Of a stretch of DNA of 41,048 nt, positions 17,601 to 26,400 are shown in pieces. Numbering within the stretch: the first letter of the stretch is position 1; each line of letters begins with the position of its first letter. The stretch lies in the NCBI GenBank assembly GCA_016291375.1, contig JAEEXE010000026.1, positions 1-41,048 on the forward strand, in the 5' to 3' direction. Source of the DNA: Butyrivibrio sp. Its GTDB lineage: Bacteria; Bacillota; Clostridia; Lachnospirales; Lachnospiraceae. Under the pieces are notes generated by a model. The model made no database searches, was not told where the DNA came from, and saw only the letters and a program-made list of their open reading frames with translations. The position numbers were made by a program, and so were the translations under genes.

Positions 17601-17656
17601 ACTCCCTCCTTGAATATCTCGGGATTGCTAACTATACCGTAGTCGAAAGCTTTCAT
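14606..17656 (-). CDS. lacZ: Beta-galactosidase, GH2 family
   Basis: Hydrolyses lactose or other beta-galactosides. At 1016 aa it matches the five-domain LacZ length. The acid/base glutamate is in IWSIGNESFGG (E454) and the nucleophile in CCEYTHAMGNS (E521). The N-terminal sugar-binding domain contains VPSHIQLEGYDIPSYVNYQY and residues in the C-terminal half match the LacZ small-chain domain. No signal peptide, so it is cytoplasmic and needs a transporter not seen here. The start lies 1 nt after the preceding gene's stop (TAAAATG), with GGAGG inside that gene's end, so the two are cotranslated. No lac repressor or permease is in the window. Confidence 0.96.
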   Translation of the reverse strand: MKAFDYGIVSNPEIFKEGVLKAHSDHRAYASVDELEEGASSLMVSLNGQWKFHYAKEYSATIPGFEKAEYDCRSWDEIKVPSHIQLEGYDIPSYVNYQYPWDGHEDIEFGEIPTKFNPVGSYVKYFTLPLIWENKEVHIVFDGVESGYALWLNGSYVGYSEDSFTPSEFDLTPFLKTGENKLAVQVFKYTSGSWFEDQDFFRFSGIYRNVFLKMIPDSHLEDIKVRTLLNEDFSEAELEVTLRFTGNGVTDYELLRYGHTVLKGTVVNSEEVVISQIVANPVLWSAEDPQLYQLILHVNSDKDELCEVIRQNIGFRKFELKNGLMLINGKRIVFKGVNRHEFTCDNGRVVSDEDTLKDIITMKRNNINAIRTSHYQNSSKIYELCDIYGLYMIAENNMETHGTWTYTWDEEERRKTALPGDRKECMEVMLDRVNSTYQLDKNHPSVLIWSIGNESFGGEVTHEMSMLFRKLDPDRLVHYEGIFNDRRYNDTSDMESQMYSSVKNIEKYLAEHDEKPFICCEYTHAMGNSCGAMFKYTELADREPRYQGGFIWDYVDQAIRKKNRFGEDYMAYGGDFGERPCDYNFSGNGIVDANREPYAKMQEVKYNYRDIKVYVDERKVRIVNTSLFTGTWEYDCEVILYRDGKEILRKRMATDVEPLSEKEYDLPEAIINKMMVAGTGAFDENGPFPLDEYVITVSFRLRDDTLWANRGHEVSFGQGIFRNAAATYITSSPMEVVHGTYNIGVKGKDFSVLFSKDKGNIVSYNYGGKELLEGLPRPNFWRAPVDNDRGNREPQRYAQWKIASMYATSQLEEVSEEDNSVSVSYRFTLPTTPESTVLITYMVTGDGRVWVKEDYDPNEELSPMPEYGMLFRFSADFENVEYYGKGPEENYVDRCKGAKLGVFNTTTKKSVENYLRPQETGNRVDVRWAKITDDKGRGILFEAPDTMNFSAIPYTPEELEAAAHPYELPRVCKTIARCSLMQMGIAGDDTWGSKTHEEFLLPSDKPLSFVFSFKGL

Positions 17657-17657
17657 T

Positions 17658-20216
17658 TTATTTATCCTCCGTGATATAGGTTATAAAATGATTTCCATTC
17701 TCTTCAAACAACTTTTCGGAATCGTTCATTCCGTATTTATATACGCTTCCTGTCTTAGGGTTAACAAGAACAGTATTAAGATCGTTAAATCCAATAACCA
17801 GCACCGCATCTCCATTAGTGAGCTTGGCCATAACGGGAAGATCCTTATTAACATAGTACAGTATCGATGAAAGAGAGCATCCATCAAGGTCTATAACATC
17901 TGCTTCAGGAAGTGATTCCTCAAGTATCTGTCCCACACTTTTGCCGCCGGAAAGAAGTGATTCTATGTTCCTGTTCACTCCCTCAAATTGAAGCATCAGA
18001 TCTATGCATACTGCGGTGGAATCCTTCTCGGTCATTCCCTCATAGCTCTCAGCAATCCTAGTAAGTGCCATTATCTGATTGGACTTGAGCCGGTTTCCTT
18101 TATACCATACGTACCTGTTGGAATCTCCAACCACCACGCCGGATACTCTTTCTGCTTCCTTGACAGCTTTGGCAGGATCCGTATATACCTTAGCATTTCC
18201 GGCAATATCATAAACATAATACAAAGGATTCTTTTCCACATCTCTTTCCAAAGAAATTGCTACTTTTCTGTCTCCCTCGTATAGCGTTTGATTTGGTGTC
18301 AGAACTCTAAGCTCTTTTACCTTGATCTCGCTCTTGGTGCTTATCTGAGTAATGGTCTCAAGCTTCTCTACCGATGCAGTAGTTAATAAATTACTTCCTT
18401 TTTCATCTTCCAAAGTAAGCATGATCTGGTCATCTTCTATAGGAACGTATGAACCGGTCTCCGCATCCATTTTTACAAGTGTGAGATTGAGAAGATCGTC
18501 ACGTAAACTTACGCTTGTTACAAATCCGTCATCCGGACGATAGTCTTCAGCAATATCACCGTTGTAGCTCTGAATCTTAACGCTGTACATTGCGTAGATA
18601 GGATTTCCCATCTGATCGTTTTTGATATCATCGGGTCTGACTGCGCCGTAAACCAGATCCTCACCTGTGAAATCAAGAACTATTATATATTCTCCGGGTT
18701 CTGCCTTAACTTCGGACATTGCTCTGGTGTTAAGATTCATAACACTGAGCGTTGTAAGGTCTTCTCCCTGCCATGCAATCGTGCTTCCGGATTCAGATAT
18801 CTTGTATGTGCCTGATCCTACATCCTCCACCACTGCATTAGCCGTTCTGTCCAAAAGATCTATCTCATAAATATCCTGATCCATCATCACGTAGAAAATA
18901 TCGTTACCGCTAGCATAAGCAAGTTTATCCACATAGCTCATTATAAGCTCAGGCGACCTGTTGATCTCTACAAAAGCCTGCTCCTCAACAGCGTTAATGG
19001 ATGCATCATAATCATACACAGCAATTCCGGTCTGTCCTTCGTGTATGCCTCTGTTCATGTAACCGGAAACAGCGAACTTTATATTACCTGCTTCATCAAC
19101 CGTTAGTATCTTAATACTGTTTCTGTTCCATCTGGTCCTGATATCATCATTTTTTTCATCAAAGAATCCAAATAGATAAGCTAGCTTGTTCTCGGTATTA
19201 TTGTAAGAGTACAGCCTGTTCCCACTAACAAAAGCAAAGGCACTACCACTGCTACTCTCTTTCATATCCACATGATTGGATATTCCAAGGAATATTCCGC
19301 TGGGACTTATAGAATAAGACTCTGAATCAAATACATAATCCATATGTCTCTCATAATCCAAAAGATACAATCTGTCCGTAGTGTATCTTACCCTGAAATC
19401 CTCGGTAACATCGTAAGTTCTGGTATATGTTCCGTCCTGAACACGAACCCTGTACTGCAACTCATAGCATCCGGTCTGTTCATGTAGATCGGTAATATAG
19501 ATCTCAGGATCTGTGTGCTTAACAATGCCAAGCTTGCCCCAGGTAAGCTGATCAAAGCTGCTGTGGATAGTAACCTTACTGAAGGTTGCCTTGTCACTCT
19601 CTGAATTAGTCTCCAGATATTTGGCATATTCCTGCGCCTTGTCCTTATCAAAGGTTGCAGCAGAAAAATCAAGTATAAAAGACAACTCATCCCGTACGTT
19701 ATAGCGCTTATCATCATTTGTCCAAACAAATCTTGTATAGTACTTAGCTTTACCAAGATCCGTATTCATAAATACTATAAGCATATATTCTTTTCCGGGA
19801 TCAATAAGATCCTTGAGCTGAATATTGGCATATATATTATCAGAATCTTCCTTATAATCGGTAATCATTGCGCTCTCAACAAGGTTGTTGCCTACGCTTC
19901 TTACTTCATAGCCAAGATCGGTTACTTTCTCTCCGAATGTTTTGACTTTGAAAGACAATGACCTGTCAGGATCTATAGGCGTGATAGCCCCTCTTATATA
20001 TCCCACGTCAATGTCGGAAATATAGCCATGCATGGTATTGATTTCCTTGTTACCCTCAAGGAAAGTAATAACAGGAAGTGTCGCTTCCGGCATGGTCGCA
20101 GTCATATCCGCATGATCTCCTTTGGCAAGATGACCTATTATCATCACTGTCAAAAGAAATACTGCCAAAAAATATACTATTTTGATTATCGTTTTTTTGA
20201 TTGAATTATCTCGCAT
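17658..20216 (-). CDS. Membrane-anchored protein with C39-like C-terminal domain, catalytic His apparently lost
   Basis: The 852-aa protein starts with a single membrane segment (about residues 10-30) after a positive N-terminus, so the bulk is extracytoplasmic. Residues about 280-530 have repeated strand-turn units of the form RLYSYNNTENKLAYL and IYEIDLLDRTANAVV that suggest a propeller-like module. The C-terminal 150 residues resemble the C39-like peptidase fold: a Cys in STAVCIDLML (about C737), then NGDAVLVIGFNDLNTVLVNP, where the active-site His of the GHxVVVxGYD pattern is replaced by Asp (about D803). It may be a pseudo-peptidase that binds peptides or the wall. No function is assigned. 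It precedes lacZ in one unit; GAAAG is a weak ribosome binding site. Confidence 0.8.
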   Translation of the reverse strand: MRDNSIKKTIIKIVYFLAVFLLTVMIIGHLAKGDHADMTATMPEATLPVITFLEGNKEINTMHGYISDIDVGYIRGAITPIDPDRSLSFKVKTFGEKVTDLGYEVRSVGNNLVESAMITDYKEDSDNIYANIQLKDLIDPGKEYMLIVFMNTDLGKAKYYTRFVWTNDDKRYNVRDELSFILDFSAATFDKDKAQEYAKYLETNSESDKATFSKVTIHSSFDQLTWGKLGIVKHTDPEIYITDLHEQTGCYELQYRVRVQDGTYTRTYDVTEDFRVRYTTDRLYLLDYERHMDYVFDSESYSISPSGIFLGISNHVDMKESSSGSAFAFVSGNRLYSYNNTENKLAYLFGFFDEKNDDIRTRWNRNSIKILTVDEAGNIKFAVSGYMNRGIHEGQTGIAVYDYDASINAVEEQAFVEINRSPELIMSYVDKLAYASGNDIFYVMMDQDIYEIDLLDRTANAVVEDVGSGTYKISESGSTIAWQGEDLTTLSVMNLNTRAMSEVKAEPGEYIIVLDFTGEDLVYGAVRPDDIKNDQMGNPIYAMYSVKIQSYNGDIAEDYRPDDGFVTSVSLRDDLLNLTLVKMDAETGSYVPIEDDQIMLTLEDEKGSNLLTTASVEKLETITQISTKSEIKVKELRVLTPNQTLYEGDRKVAISLERDVEKNPLYYVYDIAGNAKVYTDPAKAVKEAERVSGVVVGDSNRYVWYKGNRLKSNQIMALTRIAESYEGMTEKDSTAVCIDLMLQFEGVNRNIESLLSGGKSVGQILEESLPEADVIDLDGCSLSSILYYVNKDLPVMAKLTNGDAVLVIGFNDLNTVLVNPKTGSVYKYGMNDSEKLFEENGNHFITYITEDK

Positions 20217-20277
20217 AATTGACTTTCATTTTCTTTAATAGTAAGATTTTCATAATATAGATTCGGAAAGGAATATT

Positions 20278-20760
20278 ATGAAAAAACCTATCCTTTATCG
20301 TAAACGTTTCATTCCGGATGAACTCATTGAATTAAAAAACGATGAGATCCTTGAATGCAATGATTCTATATTAGTCACCAAATGGGAAACCTTGGGAAAG
20401 GTGCACGACTTTTCCTATGGTTATTCTTGCCATTTTCTCAAAGAAGGCTTTAAGATCAGCAAATTCCTCAAATCAGACGGTTCCCTATATTGCTGGTACT
20501 GTGACATAGTTACTTATGATTATAACAGAGCCGTCAACTCTCTTACCACTATTGATCTTCTTGCCGATGTAATAATCTATCCCGACGGCAAACTCAAGGT
20601 TGTAGATCTGGATGAACTCACGGAAGCTTTTGATAAAAAACTTATTGATGAGTCTCTTCTTAAAAAGAGCCTGCTCACACTGAACAGACTCCTTAACGAA
20701 ATCTACGAAAATGGCATGACCAACCTTGTCAGTCCTATAGAAAAAAATATTTCCCGTTAA
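20278..20760 (+). CDS. DUF402 family protein (nucleotide phosphatase-like)
   Basis: The 160-aa protein matches DUF402, whose characterised members include nucleoside tri/diphosphatases and the antibiotic-pathway FomD enzyme. Characteristic is LYCWYCDIV followed by LTTIDLLADVIIYPDGKLKVVDLDEL, with the acidic residues that hold metal in the family. The start follows AAAGGA by 6 nt. It is divergent from the membrane-anchored gene across a gap of only 61 bp, and its end is 16 bp from the convergent SleB-like gene. The substrate is unknown. Confidence 0.85.
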   Translation: MKKPILYRKRFIPDELIELKNDEILECNDSILVTKWETLGKVHDFSYGYSCHFLKEGFKISKFLKSDGSLYCWYCDIVTYDYNRAVNSLTTIDLLADVIIYPDGKLKVVDLDELTEAFDKKLIDESLLKKSLLTLNRLLNEIYENGMTNLVSPIEKNISR

Positions 20761-20776
20761 TTTCTGTAAATTATTA

Positions 20777-21976
20777 TTAGTAGAAAACGTGTCCTCCGAT
20801 ATTGGTTCCGGAAAGTCCCGGTATCGGTGTTCTAAAGTACACGCAGTTTCCAACATTGGAATAACCTTTCATGGCTTCATCCGCAGCCTGAAAACAAGAC
20901 GCCGTAGCCCTTCCTTCTGCCAGCGCAAGCGCAAGTCTCCCGCTTGCAACAGGCGAAAACTGCCTGTTCTGATATATTACTCCAACCACAGTATCAGGGT
21001 AAACCGAACTTAGTACCCTATTAATTACAACGGCTCCTACCGCAACTTTTCCCTCGTATGGCTCAGAACCCGCCTCACAATATATTAGATTTGCCAGAAG
21101 ATATCTGTCTCCCTCAGCAAAGGAAACCTCGGAAATATCTCTCCAAGTGGATGCTGCAGCAAGCTTAGACATCCTCATCTCTTCCGCAAGCTTTGCCTCA
21201 AGCTGCTTGATATCTTTATCCTGTGCTTTTATCTGTTCCTCAAGGGCCTGCGCCTTGGATTCCGCATCGGAAATATCATTGGCGTACTGCTTGATAGAAC
21301 CTGAAGTCTGACTTACCAGTCCCGATACTCTGCTCTGTTCCGCCTTCTGCTGTGTTCGATAATCTTCCAGCTGTACACGCTCAGCTTCAAGCGTTGCCTC
21401 TTTTTCTTCGATAAGTTCTCTAGTCTCTATGTATTGAAGAAACATCTTCCTATCATAGGCTGAAAGCTCTTCTATGAAATGGTTTTGATTAAGAAACGCC
21501 GCAAAATCCGTCGCACCAAGGAGCATGTCCACGAGAACAAAATTCTGTTTCTCATATATGAACTGAACTCTCTTTTTCATGGAAGCGTATTGGTTCTCTT
21601 CTGTTTCACGCGCAGCATCAAGTTCAGCCAGGGTATTTTCTATTTCTGTCTCTTTATCTCCAATCTGCTCTTCAATGGTTTCCAGATTGTTGCTAACTTC
21701 CGTAAGCTGATTATTAAGTGTATTGAGCTGGCCCTGCAGTGATGATTTTTCCTCATTCATCTCAGCAATATTATCTTTGGTATCATTCAGTTCGTTCTGA
21801 GATTGAGCTTTTTTCTCTTTTGCTTCCTCGAGCTTTTTCCTGGTAGAATCTGTTGCATAGGAATCAGTTCCAATACAAAATGACAAGAAGATCACGCTCA
21901 TAAAGAGCGCAATAATTCTTGTTATAATGCCCCCGATATTATTGTTTTTTAAACAATTAACCCCTCTTATTTTCAT
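20777..21976 (-). CDS. Secreted coiled-coil cell wall hydrolase with SleB/CwlJ domain
   Basis: The 399-aa protein has an N-terminal membrane/signal segment (about 15-42), a long coiled coil (about 45-265, as in PcsB- and CwlO-like proteins) and a C-terminal SleB-type hydrolase domain (about 275-399). That domain contains LLANLIYCEAGSEP with the presumed catalytic Glu, KVAVGAVVINRV and the FSPVASGR motif of this lytic transglycosylase family. SleB relatives in Bacillus open spore cortex; the PcsB-like coil suggests instead control during vegetative growth, possibly by FtsEX, which is inference. The ATG has only a weak GGGATT site. It is the last gene of the GH18-to-SleB run. Confidence 0.9.
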   Translation of the reverse strand: MKIRGVNCLKNNNIGGIITRIIALFMSVIFLSFCIGTDSYATDSTRKKLEEAKEKKAQSQNELNDTKDNIAEMNEEKSSLQGQLNTLNNQLTEVSNNLETIEEQIGDKETEIENTLAELDAARETEENQYASMKKRVQFIYEKQNFVLVDMLLGATDFAAFLNQNHFIEELSAYDRKMFLQYIETRELIEEKEATLEAERVQLEDYRTQQKAEQSRVSGLVSQTSGSIKQYANDISDAESKAQALEEQIKAQDKDIKQLEAKLAEEMRMSKLAAASTWRDISEVSFAEGDRYLLANLIYCEAGSEPYEGKVAVGAVVINRVLSSVYPDTVVGVIYQNRQFSPVASGRLALALAEGRATASCFQAADEAMKGYSNVGNCVYFRTPIPGLSGTNIGGHVFY

Positions 21977-21991
21977 AATCCCAAACTGTAA

Positions 21992-22474
21992 TTATATTGT
22001 GATCTTGATGTTCCTTCCGCTAGGTTGATATTGATAATAGCGGACCCCCGCAGCATCAAACATTCTCTTTGCAGCTTTGGTCGATGCAGATGAACTGTAT
22101 TTGTCACTGTCATATACTACTGTTCTGATTCCCGCCTGAATTATCGCCTTGGCACACTCATTGCATGGAAATAACGACACATACAATTTGGAGCCGACAA
22201 GACTTCCTCCTCTGTAATTCAGAATGGCATTAAGCTCACTGTGAGTAACAAACGGATATTTGGTACTAAGCTCATCTTCACCGTCTCTTTCCCATGGAAA
22301 GTCTTCATCGGAGCATCCCTTCGGGAGTCCGTTGTAACCCATGGATAAAATATTGTTATCTTCACTGACTATACAACTTCCCACTTGGGTATTTGGGTCC
22401 TTGGACCTCATGGCAGCCAGTTTGGCAACGCCCATGAAATACTCATCCCAGGTTATATAATCCTCTCTTTTCAT
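21992..22474 (-). CDS. dCMP deaminase (ComEB-like)
   Basis: Converts dCMP to dUMP, feeding thymidylate synthesis. The 160-aa protein carries the zinc site of cytidine/dCMP deaminases: THSELNAI (His ligand and catalytic Glu, with Ser in place of the usual Ala) and PCNECAKAI (two Cys ligands). The N-terminal DPNTQVGSCIV and MGYNGLPKG segments are typical of dCMP deaminase. AAGGAGA lies 5 nt before the ATG. It follows upp by 12 nt, so the pair probably forms a pyrimidine-salvage unit. Confidence 0.94.
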   Translation of the reverse strand: MKREDYITWDEYFMGVAKLAAMRSKDPNTQVGSCIVSEDNNILSMGYNGLPKGCSDEDFPWERDGEDELSTKYPFVTHSELNAILNYRGGSLVGSKLYVSLFPCNECAKAIIQAGIRTVVYDSDKYSSSASTKAAKRMFDAAGVRYYQYQPSGRNIKITI

Positions 22475-22486
22475 CTATTCTCCTTA

Positions 22487-23116
22487 TTATTTGGTGCCGA
22501 AAATCCTGTCTCCTGCATCTCCGAGTCCCGGAACAATATATCCGTGTTCATTGAGCTTCTCATCAAGAGATCCCACATAGATATCTACATCAGGATGTGC
22601 TTCCTGCATAGCCTTAAGTCCCTCAGGAGCAGCTATTATACACATGAAATGAATATGTTTACAGCCTCTGTCCTTGAGCATCTGTATAGCTGCCACAGAT
22701 GATCCTCCTGTAGCAAGCATAGGATCTACCACAAAAATCTCTCTTTCTGTAATGTCTGCAGGCATCTTGCAATAATACTCTACAGGCTTTAATGTCTCTG
22801 GATCCCTATAAAGGCCGATATGTCCAACCTTTGCAGCGGGAATTAACGCGAGCATTCCGTCTACCATACCAAGACCTGCTCTCAAAATAGGAACAACGCA
22901 AAGCTTTCTTCCTTTTAATTCTTTTACTGTAGTCTTACAAATAGGAGTCTCTATCTGGACATCCTGGAGCTGAAGATCTCTTGTTGCTTCATAACATATA
23001 AGCATTGCGATCTCACTGATGGTCTGTCTGAAGTCCTTAGTACCTGTGTCAATTCTTCTGATATAACCAATCTTGTGCTGAATAAGCGGATGATCCATTA
23101 TTACAACTTTTCCCAT
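22487..23116 (-). CDS. upp: Uracil phosphoribosyltransferase
   Basis: Salvages uracil to UMP using PRPP. The full-length 209-aa enzyme begins with [12 protein letters not shown] and carries [14 protein letters not shown], the PRPP-binding [11 protein letters not shown] and the C-terminal uracil-binding [12 protein letters not shown]. The binding site AAGGAGG lies 5 nt before the ATG. PRPP would come from prs, also in this window. Confidence 0.98.
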   Translation of the reverse strand: MGKVVIMDHPLIQHKIGYIRRIDTGTKDFRQTISEIAMLICYEATRDLQLQDVQIETPICKTTVKELKGRKLCVVPILRAGLGMVDGMLALIPAAKVGHIGLYRDPETLKPVEYYCKMPADITEREIFVVDPMLATGGSSVAAIQMLKDRGCKHIHFMCIIAAPEGLKAMQEAHPDVDIYVGSLDEKLNEHGYIVPGLGDAGDRIFGTK

Positions 23117-23136
23117 AGTGTCCTCCTTAAATAATA

Positions 23137-23153
23137 ATCATAAAATTTATGAT
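23137..23153. repeat. 17-bp palindrome in the rpiB-upp gap
   Basis: ATCATAAA-A-TTTATGAT is a perfect 8-bp inverted repeat with one central base, within a 44-bp gap, just upstream of the upp ribosome binding site. It could be an operator or mild hairpin. Function is unproven. Confidence 0.4.
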
Positions 23154-23160
23154 CAAGATA

Positions 23161-23598
23161 TTACTGCTCTCCTGCAGCTATCTTGGATATTCTGCGACTA
23201 TGCTTCTCAAGCCCTGAAAAAGGAGTGTCAAGAAATGTATCAACAATTTCCAGCGCGAGAAGTTCTCCCACAAGTCCGCCTCCCATAGCAAGCATGTTAG
23301 CATCATTGTGCTCCCTTGTAAGTCTTGCACTTGTTGTCTCTGAGCAAAGCGCACATCTGATTCCTTTGACTTTATTTGCAACAATGCTGATGCCTATACC
23401 TGTAGTGCATATAACTATGCCTTTCTCACACTCCCCGTTTGCAACAGCCTCTGCGGCCGCTCTTCCAAAATCCGGATAATCGCAGGAACTCTTGTCATAT
23501 GTACCAAAGTCCTTTACTTCCAGCCCCCTCTCTTCCAGATGCTTCTTAACAGCCTCTTTCAAGTCAAATCCGCCGTGGTCACTTGCTAACGCGATCAT
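23161..23598 (-). CDS. rpiB: Ribose-5-phosphate isomerase B
   Basis: Interconverts ribose 5-phosphate and ribulose 5-phosphate. The 145-aa protein opens MIALASDHGGFDLK and has the family's active-site pocket CDYPDFG, VICTTGIGISIVANK (the catalytic Cys of RpiB) and EHNDANMLAMGG. The ATG at 23598 has AGAGGTG 5 nt upstream; the 6-residue extension from an earlier codon has no such site. It lies between tsaC/sua5 and upp on the same strand. Confidence 0.96.
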   Translation of the reverse strand: MIALASDHGGFDLKEAVKKHLEERGLEVKDFGTYDKSSCDYPDFGRAAAEAVANGECEKGIVICTTGIGISIVANKVKGIRCALCSETTSARLTREHNDANMLAMGGGLVGELLALEIVDTFLDTPFSGLEKHSRRISKIAAGEQ

Positions 23599-23637
23599 TT
23601 GTACACCTCTTTTCATATAATTATAGTACTTATATTT

Positions 23638-24696
23638 TCACAGGACTATAACATTATGTCCTGCTGCCTTCAAAAGTCTGTTCATGATAGCCTGTCCGAT
23701 CCCGCTGTCGTCAAAAGACTCAGAAAACATGATATCAACCTTGTCATCATCAAACTCTCTAAGCGCCTTGAAAAGTTCATGCGCGATGGTATTCTCATCT
23801 TCTCTGTTTCCAAGGCTTTTCACCACATCAGCCTCATATTTGTCTTTTGTGGCATCAGTTCCGATCACACCTACTCTTTTCCCTTCCCGACTTGCAGAAG
23901 CGGCCTTATCGTTAATGTAATCTATAACCTTCTCCATAGGTCCCTGCACGATAGTGAGCTCGCCCTTTGGCGCATAATGCTTGTACTTCATGCCCGGTGC
24001 CTTGGGTTTTAATGTGGATGTACTATCAATTATGGTCTTATCAATGCTAACCTGACCCAAAACATCCTTGATCATGTCTGCAGTAATATAGCCCGGTCTT
24101 AGGATCATCGGGATATCAGAAGTGAGATCCACAATTGTAGACTCAAGCCCTATTCCTACCTGGCCACCATCAATTATCATTTCTATCTTACCCGAGAGAT
24201 CCTCAACACAGTATCTTGCTACTGTGGGGCTTGGCCTTCCGGATGTATTGGCACTTGGAGCTGCTATGTAGCCGCCCGAAGCCTCTATAAGCGCGAGCGC
24301 TATCTTATTATTGGGCATCCTTATCGCTACAGTATCAAGCCCTCCCGTTGTCTCATAGGGAACTGCTTCTGTTTTATTCATTATCATGGTAAGCGGTCCC
24401 GGCCAAAATGCATCGGCCAGTTTCCTGGCTGCTTCAGGAACTTCTTTTACTATCTTATCAAGTGCGTCCATATTGGAAATGTGGACTATGAGCGGATTAT
24501 CGGAAGGTCGACCCTTCGCCGCGTATATTTTCTTGGAAGATTGCCTGTTAAGAGCATCTCCTCCCAGCCCATATACAGTCTCTGTCGGGAAAGCAACCAG
24601 TCCACCCTCCGCAATAATGCTGCCGGCTCTCTTAATAGAAGCTCTGGCATCATCATCTATATTCTTTTCATCAATTACTACCAGTTCAGTATCCAA
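23638..24696 (-). CDS. Threonylcarbamoyl-AMP synthase, Sua5/YwlC type
   Basis: Makes threonylcarbamoyl-AMP for the t6A tRNA modification at position 37. The 352-aa protein has the YrdC-like catalytic domain (about 18-200, with FPTETVYGLGGDA and the KGRPSDNPLIVH motif that holds KxR and SxN) plus a C-terminal Sua5 domain (about 235-350), so it is the long two-domain form. The likely start is TTG at 24694-24696, with GAGGGA 7 nt upstream overlapping the end of the GH18 gene, so translation is probably coupled. Confidence 0.94.
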   Translation of the reverse strand: MDTELVVIDEKNIDDDARASIKRAGSIIAEGGLVAFPTETVYGLGGDALNRQSSKKIYAAKGRPSDNPLIVHISNMDALDKIVKEVPEAARKLADAFWPGPLTMIMNKTEAVPYETTGGLDTVAIRMPNNKIALALIEASGGYIAAPSANTSGRPSPTVARYCVEDLSGKIEMIIDGGQVGIGLESTIVDLTSDIPMILRPGYITADMIKDVLGQVSIDKTIIDSTSTLKPKAPGMKYKHYAPKGELTIVQGPMEKVIDYINDKAASASREGKRVGVIGTDATKDKYEADVVKSLGNREDENTIAHELFKALREFDDDKVDIMFSESFDDSGIGQAIMNRLLKAAGHNVIVL

Positions 24697-24699
24697 TTT

Positions 24700-26400
24700 T
24701 TATCCCTCGACATAAGCGGAAATCAGATCCCATACATCAGATGTTTCCATACCAAGTGCCCACTCTGCTACTCCGCCAATATTATTTGCCTGCATAACAG
24801 TAAGCTTCTGCTGAAGTGAGGCCTTATCTTCCATCCATACCTGATAAAGTGTTCCATCGGAAGTGTATTCTCCGTAATTCTGCCCACATTCATCATCCCA
24901 CTCCATTTCAATAGAGTGATTACTTATGAATTCCGCGGCATTTTTCATCGGATATGCCTTACTTGAAACCTTTCCGTCCTTGGTCTGCCATATTCTTGTA
25001 TAGAAAGGAAGTGCGTTGATAACCTTGGAAGGATCAACTTTTTCTACTGTACTGATTATTCCGTTCTCAACATATCCAATAGAAGCAACAGAACCCACGT
25101 CAGATCCGTTGTAATGCTCATCATATCCCATGATAATAACGTAATCTGCAACTATTCCCTGTTCTCTGAGGTTATAGTGGTCATTGAAGTGCATGGGCAC
25201 ATAATTATCAATGGAAAAGACAAGTCCATTTGCCCTGCACGCAATGGAAAGCTCACGAACAAACTCAATAAATGCCTGTCCGTCTTCATTGGCAATCTGC
25301 TCAAAATCAAGGTTGATTCCATCAGCTCCGCAGTTAAGTGTCTCTTTTACTGCTGAATCGATCATTGCTTTTCTTGACTGCGCATGAGAGAGCACCTCTG
25401 ATGAGGAAATCTCATTAGATCCGGCAAAATTCCTAAAGAGAACCCACACCTCAAGCCCTTTATTATGTGCAGCTTGAACATAGCTTGAAGAAGCATAGCT
25501 TGTAACTCCGCCGGAATTGTCAGATACCGTAAGCCATGTCGGAGATATAACATTAAGGCTCTTAGTCTGTGATACAAATTCAGAAAAAGTATCATTACCT
25601 GAAGGTCCACTTATACTGTGAAATCCAAGGTTGATCTTGTGATCTCTCTTAAGAGAAGTATATTCAGGTTCTGCATAATCTGTAACGGGAATAGGATTAA
25701 TTGTTTTCTTATCTTCCAGTTTTTTGTTCTCTACATAGCCTATAAACGCATCAGCGCTCATGACTTTACTCCATTTTTCCATTTCTTCGAGAACAACCAC
25801 CGTGTCGCCTTTAGCCAATTCCTCTATTATCTCGCTCTTTACTCCACCTCTGACTCTAAGCTCAGTATTGGATGAAATTGTTGCTACAGTCTGCTCATCC
25901 CAAGAAGTCTCAAGCTGGATATGGTTAGGCGCTGAAAACGCCTTATATGAGAAATTCGTATATTTTTTTACATAATCAAGAGCCACAAGAAGTCTTCCTT
26001 CCTCGTCAACTCTTGTTATCTGGTAATTTTCCTCTTTTGCACCATCTTTGGTACTCTCGTAGCTATTAGTACCAATCTTGGTTGAAATTATCGCGTCAGG
26101 AGTAGTATATAGAAGCTCCTCGTCAGCTTTTCCATAATAAAATCTGCTATTCAAATACTTTTGAACGGCTCCAAACTCCATATAGTATGTTCCGTCAAGT
26201 AATCTTGCTCTTTCCTCGAGGTACTTACTGCCCAAAAAGAGTGCTACATCCGCGTCATCCGTGATGTCGAAATACTGATTTAAATCTTTTCTGTCTGTAC
26301 TATAGGAAAAATGCTCCAGGTAAAGCTGAAATGCATAAAAAGCACCTGTAATAAAAATAAGGGCGATTATAATAATCGCCGGAATCACCTTTTTCTTCAT
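24700..26400 (-). CDS. Membrane-anchored GH18 glycosidase with SH3 domain
   Basis: Probably cuts N-acetylglucosamine-containing glycans of the wall or spore coat. The 566-aa protein has one N-terminal membrane segment (about 5-27), a stretch of unclear fold (about 40-165), a bacterial SH3 domain (about 170-228, with LRVRGGVKSEIIEELAKGDTV) and a C-terminal GH18 barrel (about 255-560). The GH18 signature DGINLDFE contains the catalytic glutamate E367. Relatives include spore proteins YaaH and YdhD. AAAGGAG lies before the ATG at 26400. It heads the run GH18-tsaC-rpiB-upp-dcd-sleB, and its mRNA start has complementary segments described in the findings. Confidence 0.92.
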   Translation of the reverse strand: MKKKVIPAIIIIALIFITGAFYAFQLYLEHFSYSTDRKDLNQYFDITDDADVALFLGSKYLEERARLLDGTYYMEFGAVQKYLNSRFYYGKADEELLYTTPDAIISTKIGTNSYESTKDGAKEENYQITRVDEEGRLLVALDYVKKYTNFSYKAFSAPNHIQLETSWDEQTVATISSNTELRVRGGVKSEIIEELAKGDTVVVLEEMEKWSKVMSADAFIGYVENKKLEDKKTINPIPVTDYAEPEYTSLKRDHKINLGFHSISGPSGNDTFSEFVSQTKSLNVISPTWLTVSDNSGGVTSYASSSYVQAAHNKGLEVWVLFRNFAGSNEISSSEVLSHAQSRKAMIDSAVKETLNCGADGINLDFEQIANEDGQAFIEFVRELSIACRANGLVFSIDNYVPMHFNDHYNLREQGIVADYVIIMGYDEHYNGSDVGSVASIGYVENGIISTVEKVDPSKVINALPFYTRIWQTKDGKVSSKAYPMKNAAEFISNHSIEMEWDDECGQNYGEYTSDGTLYQVWMEDKASLQQKLTVMQANNIGGVAEWALGMETSDVWDLISAYVEG

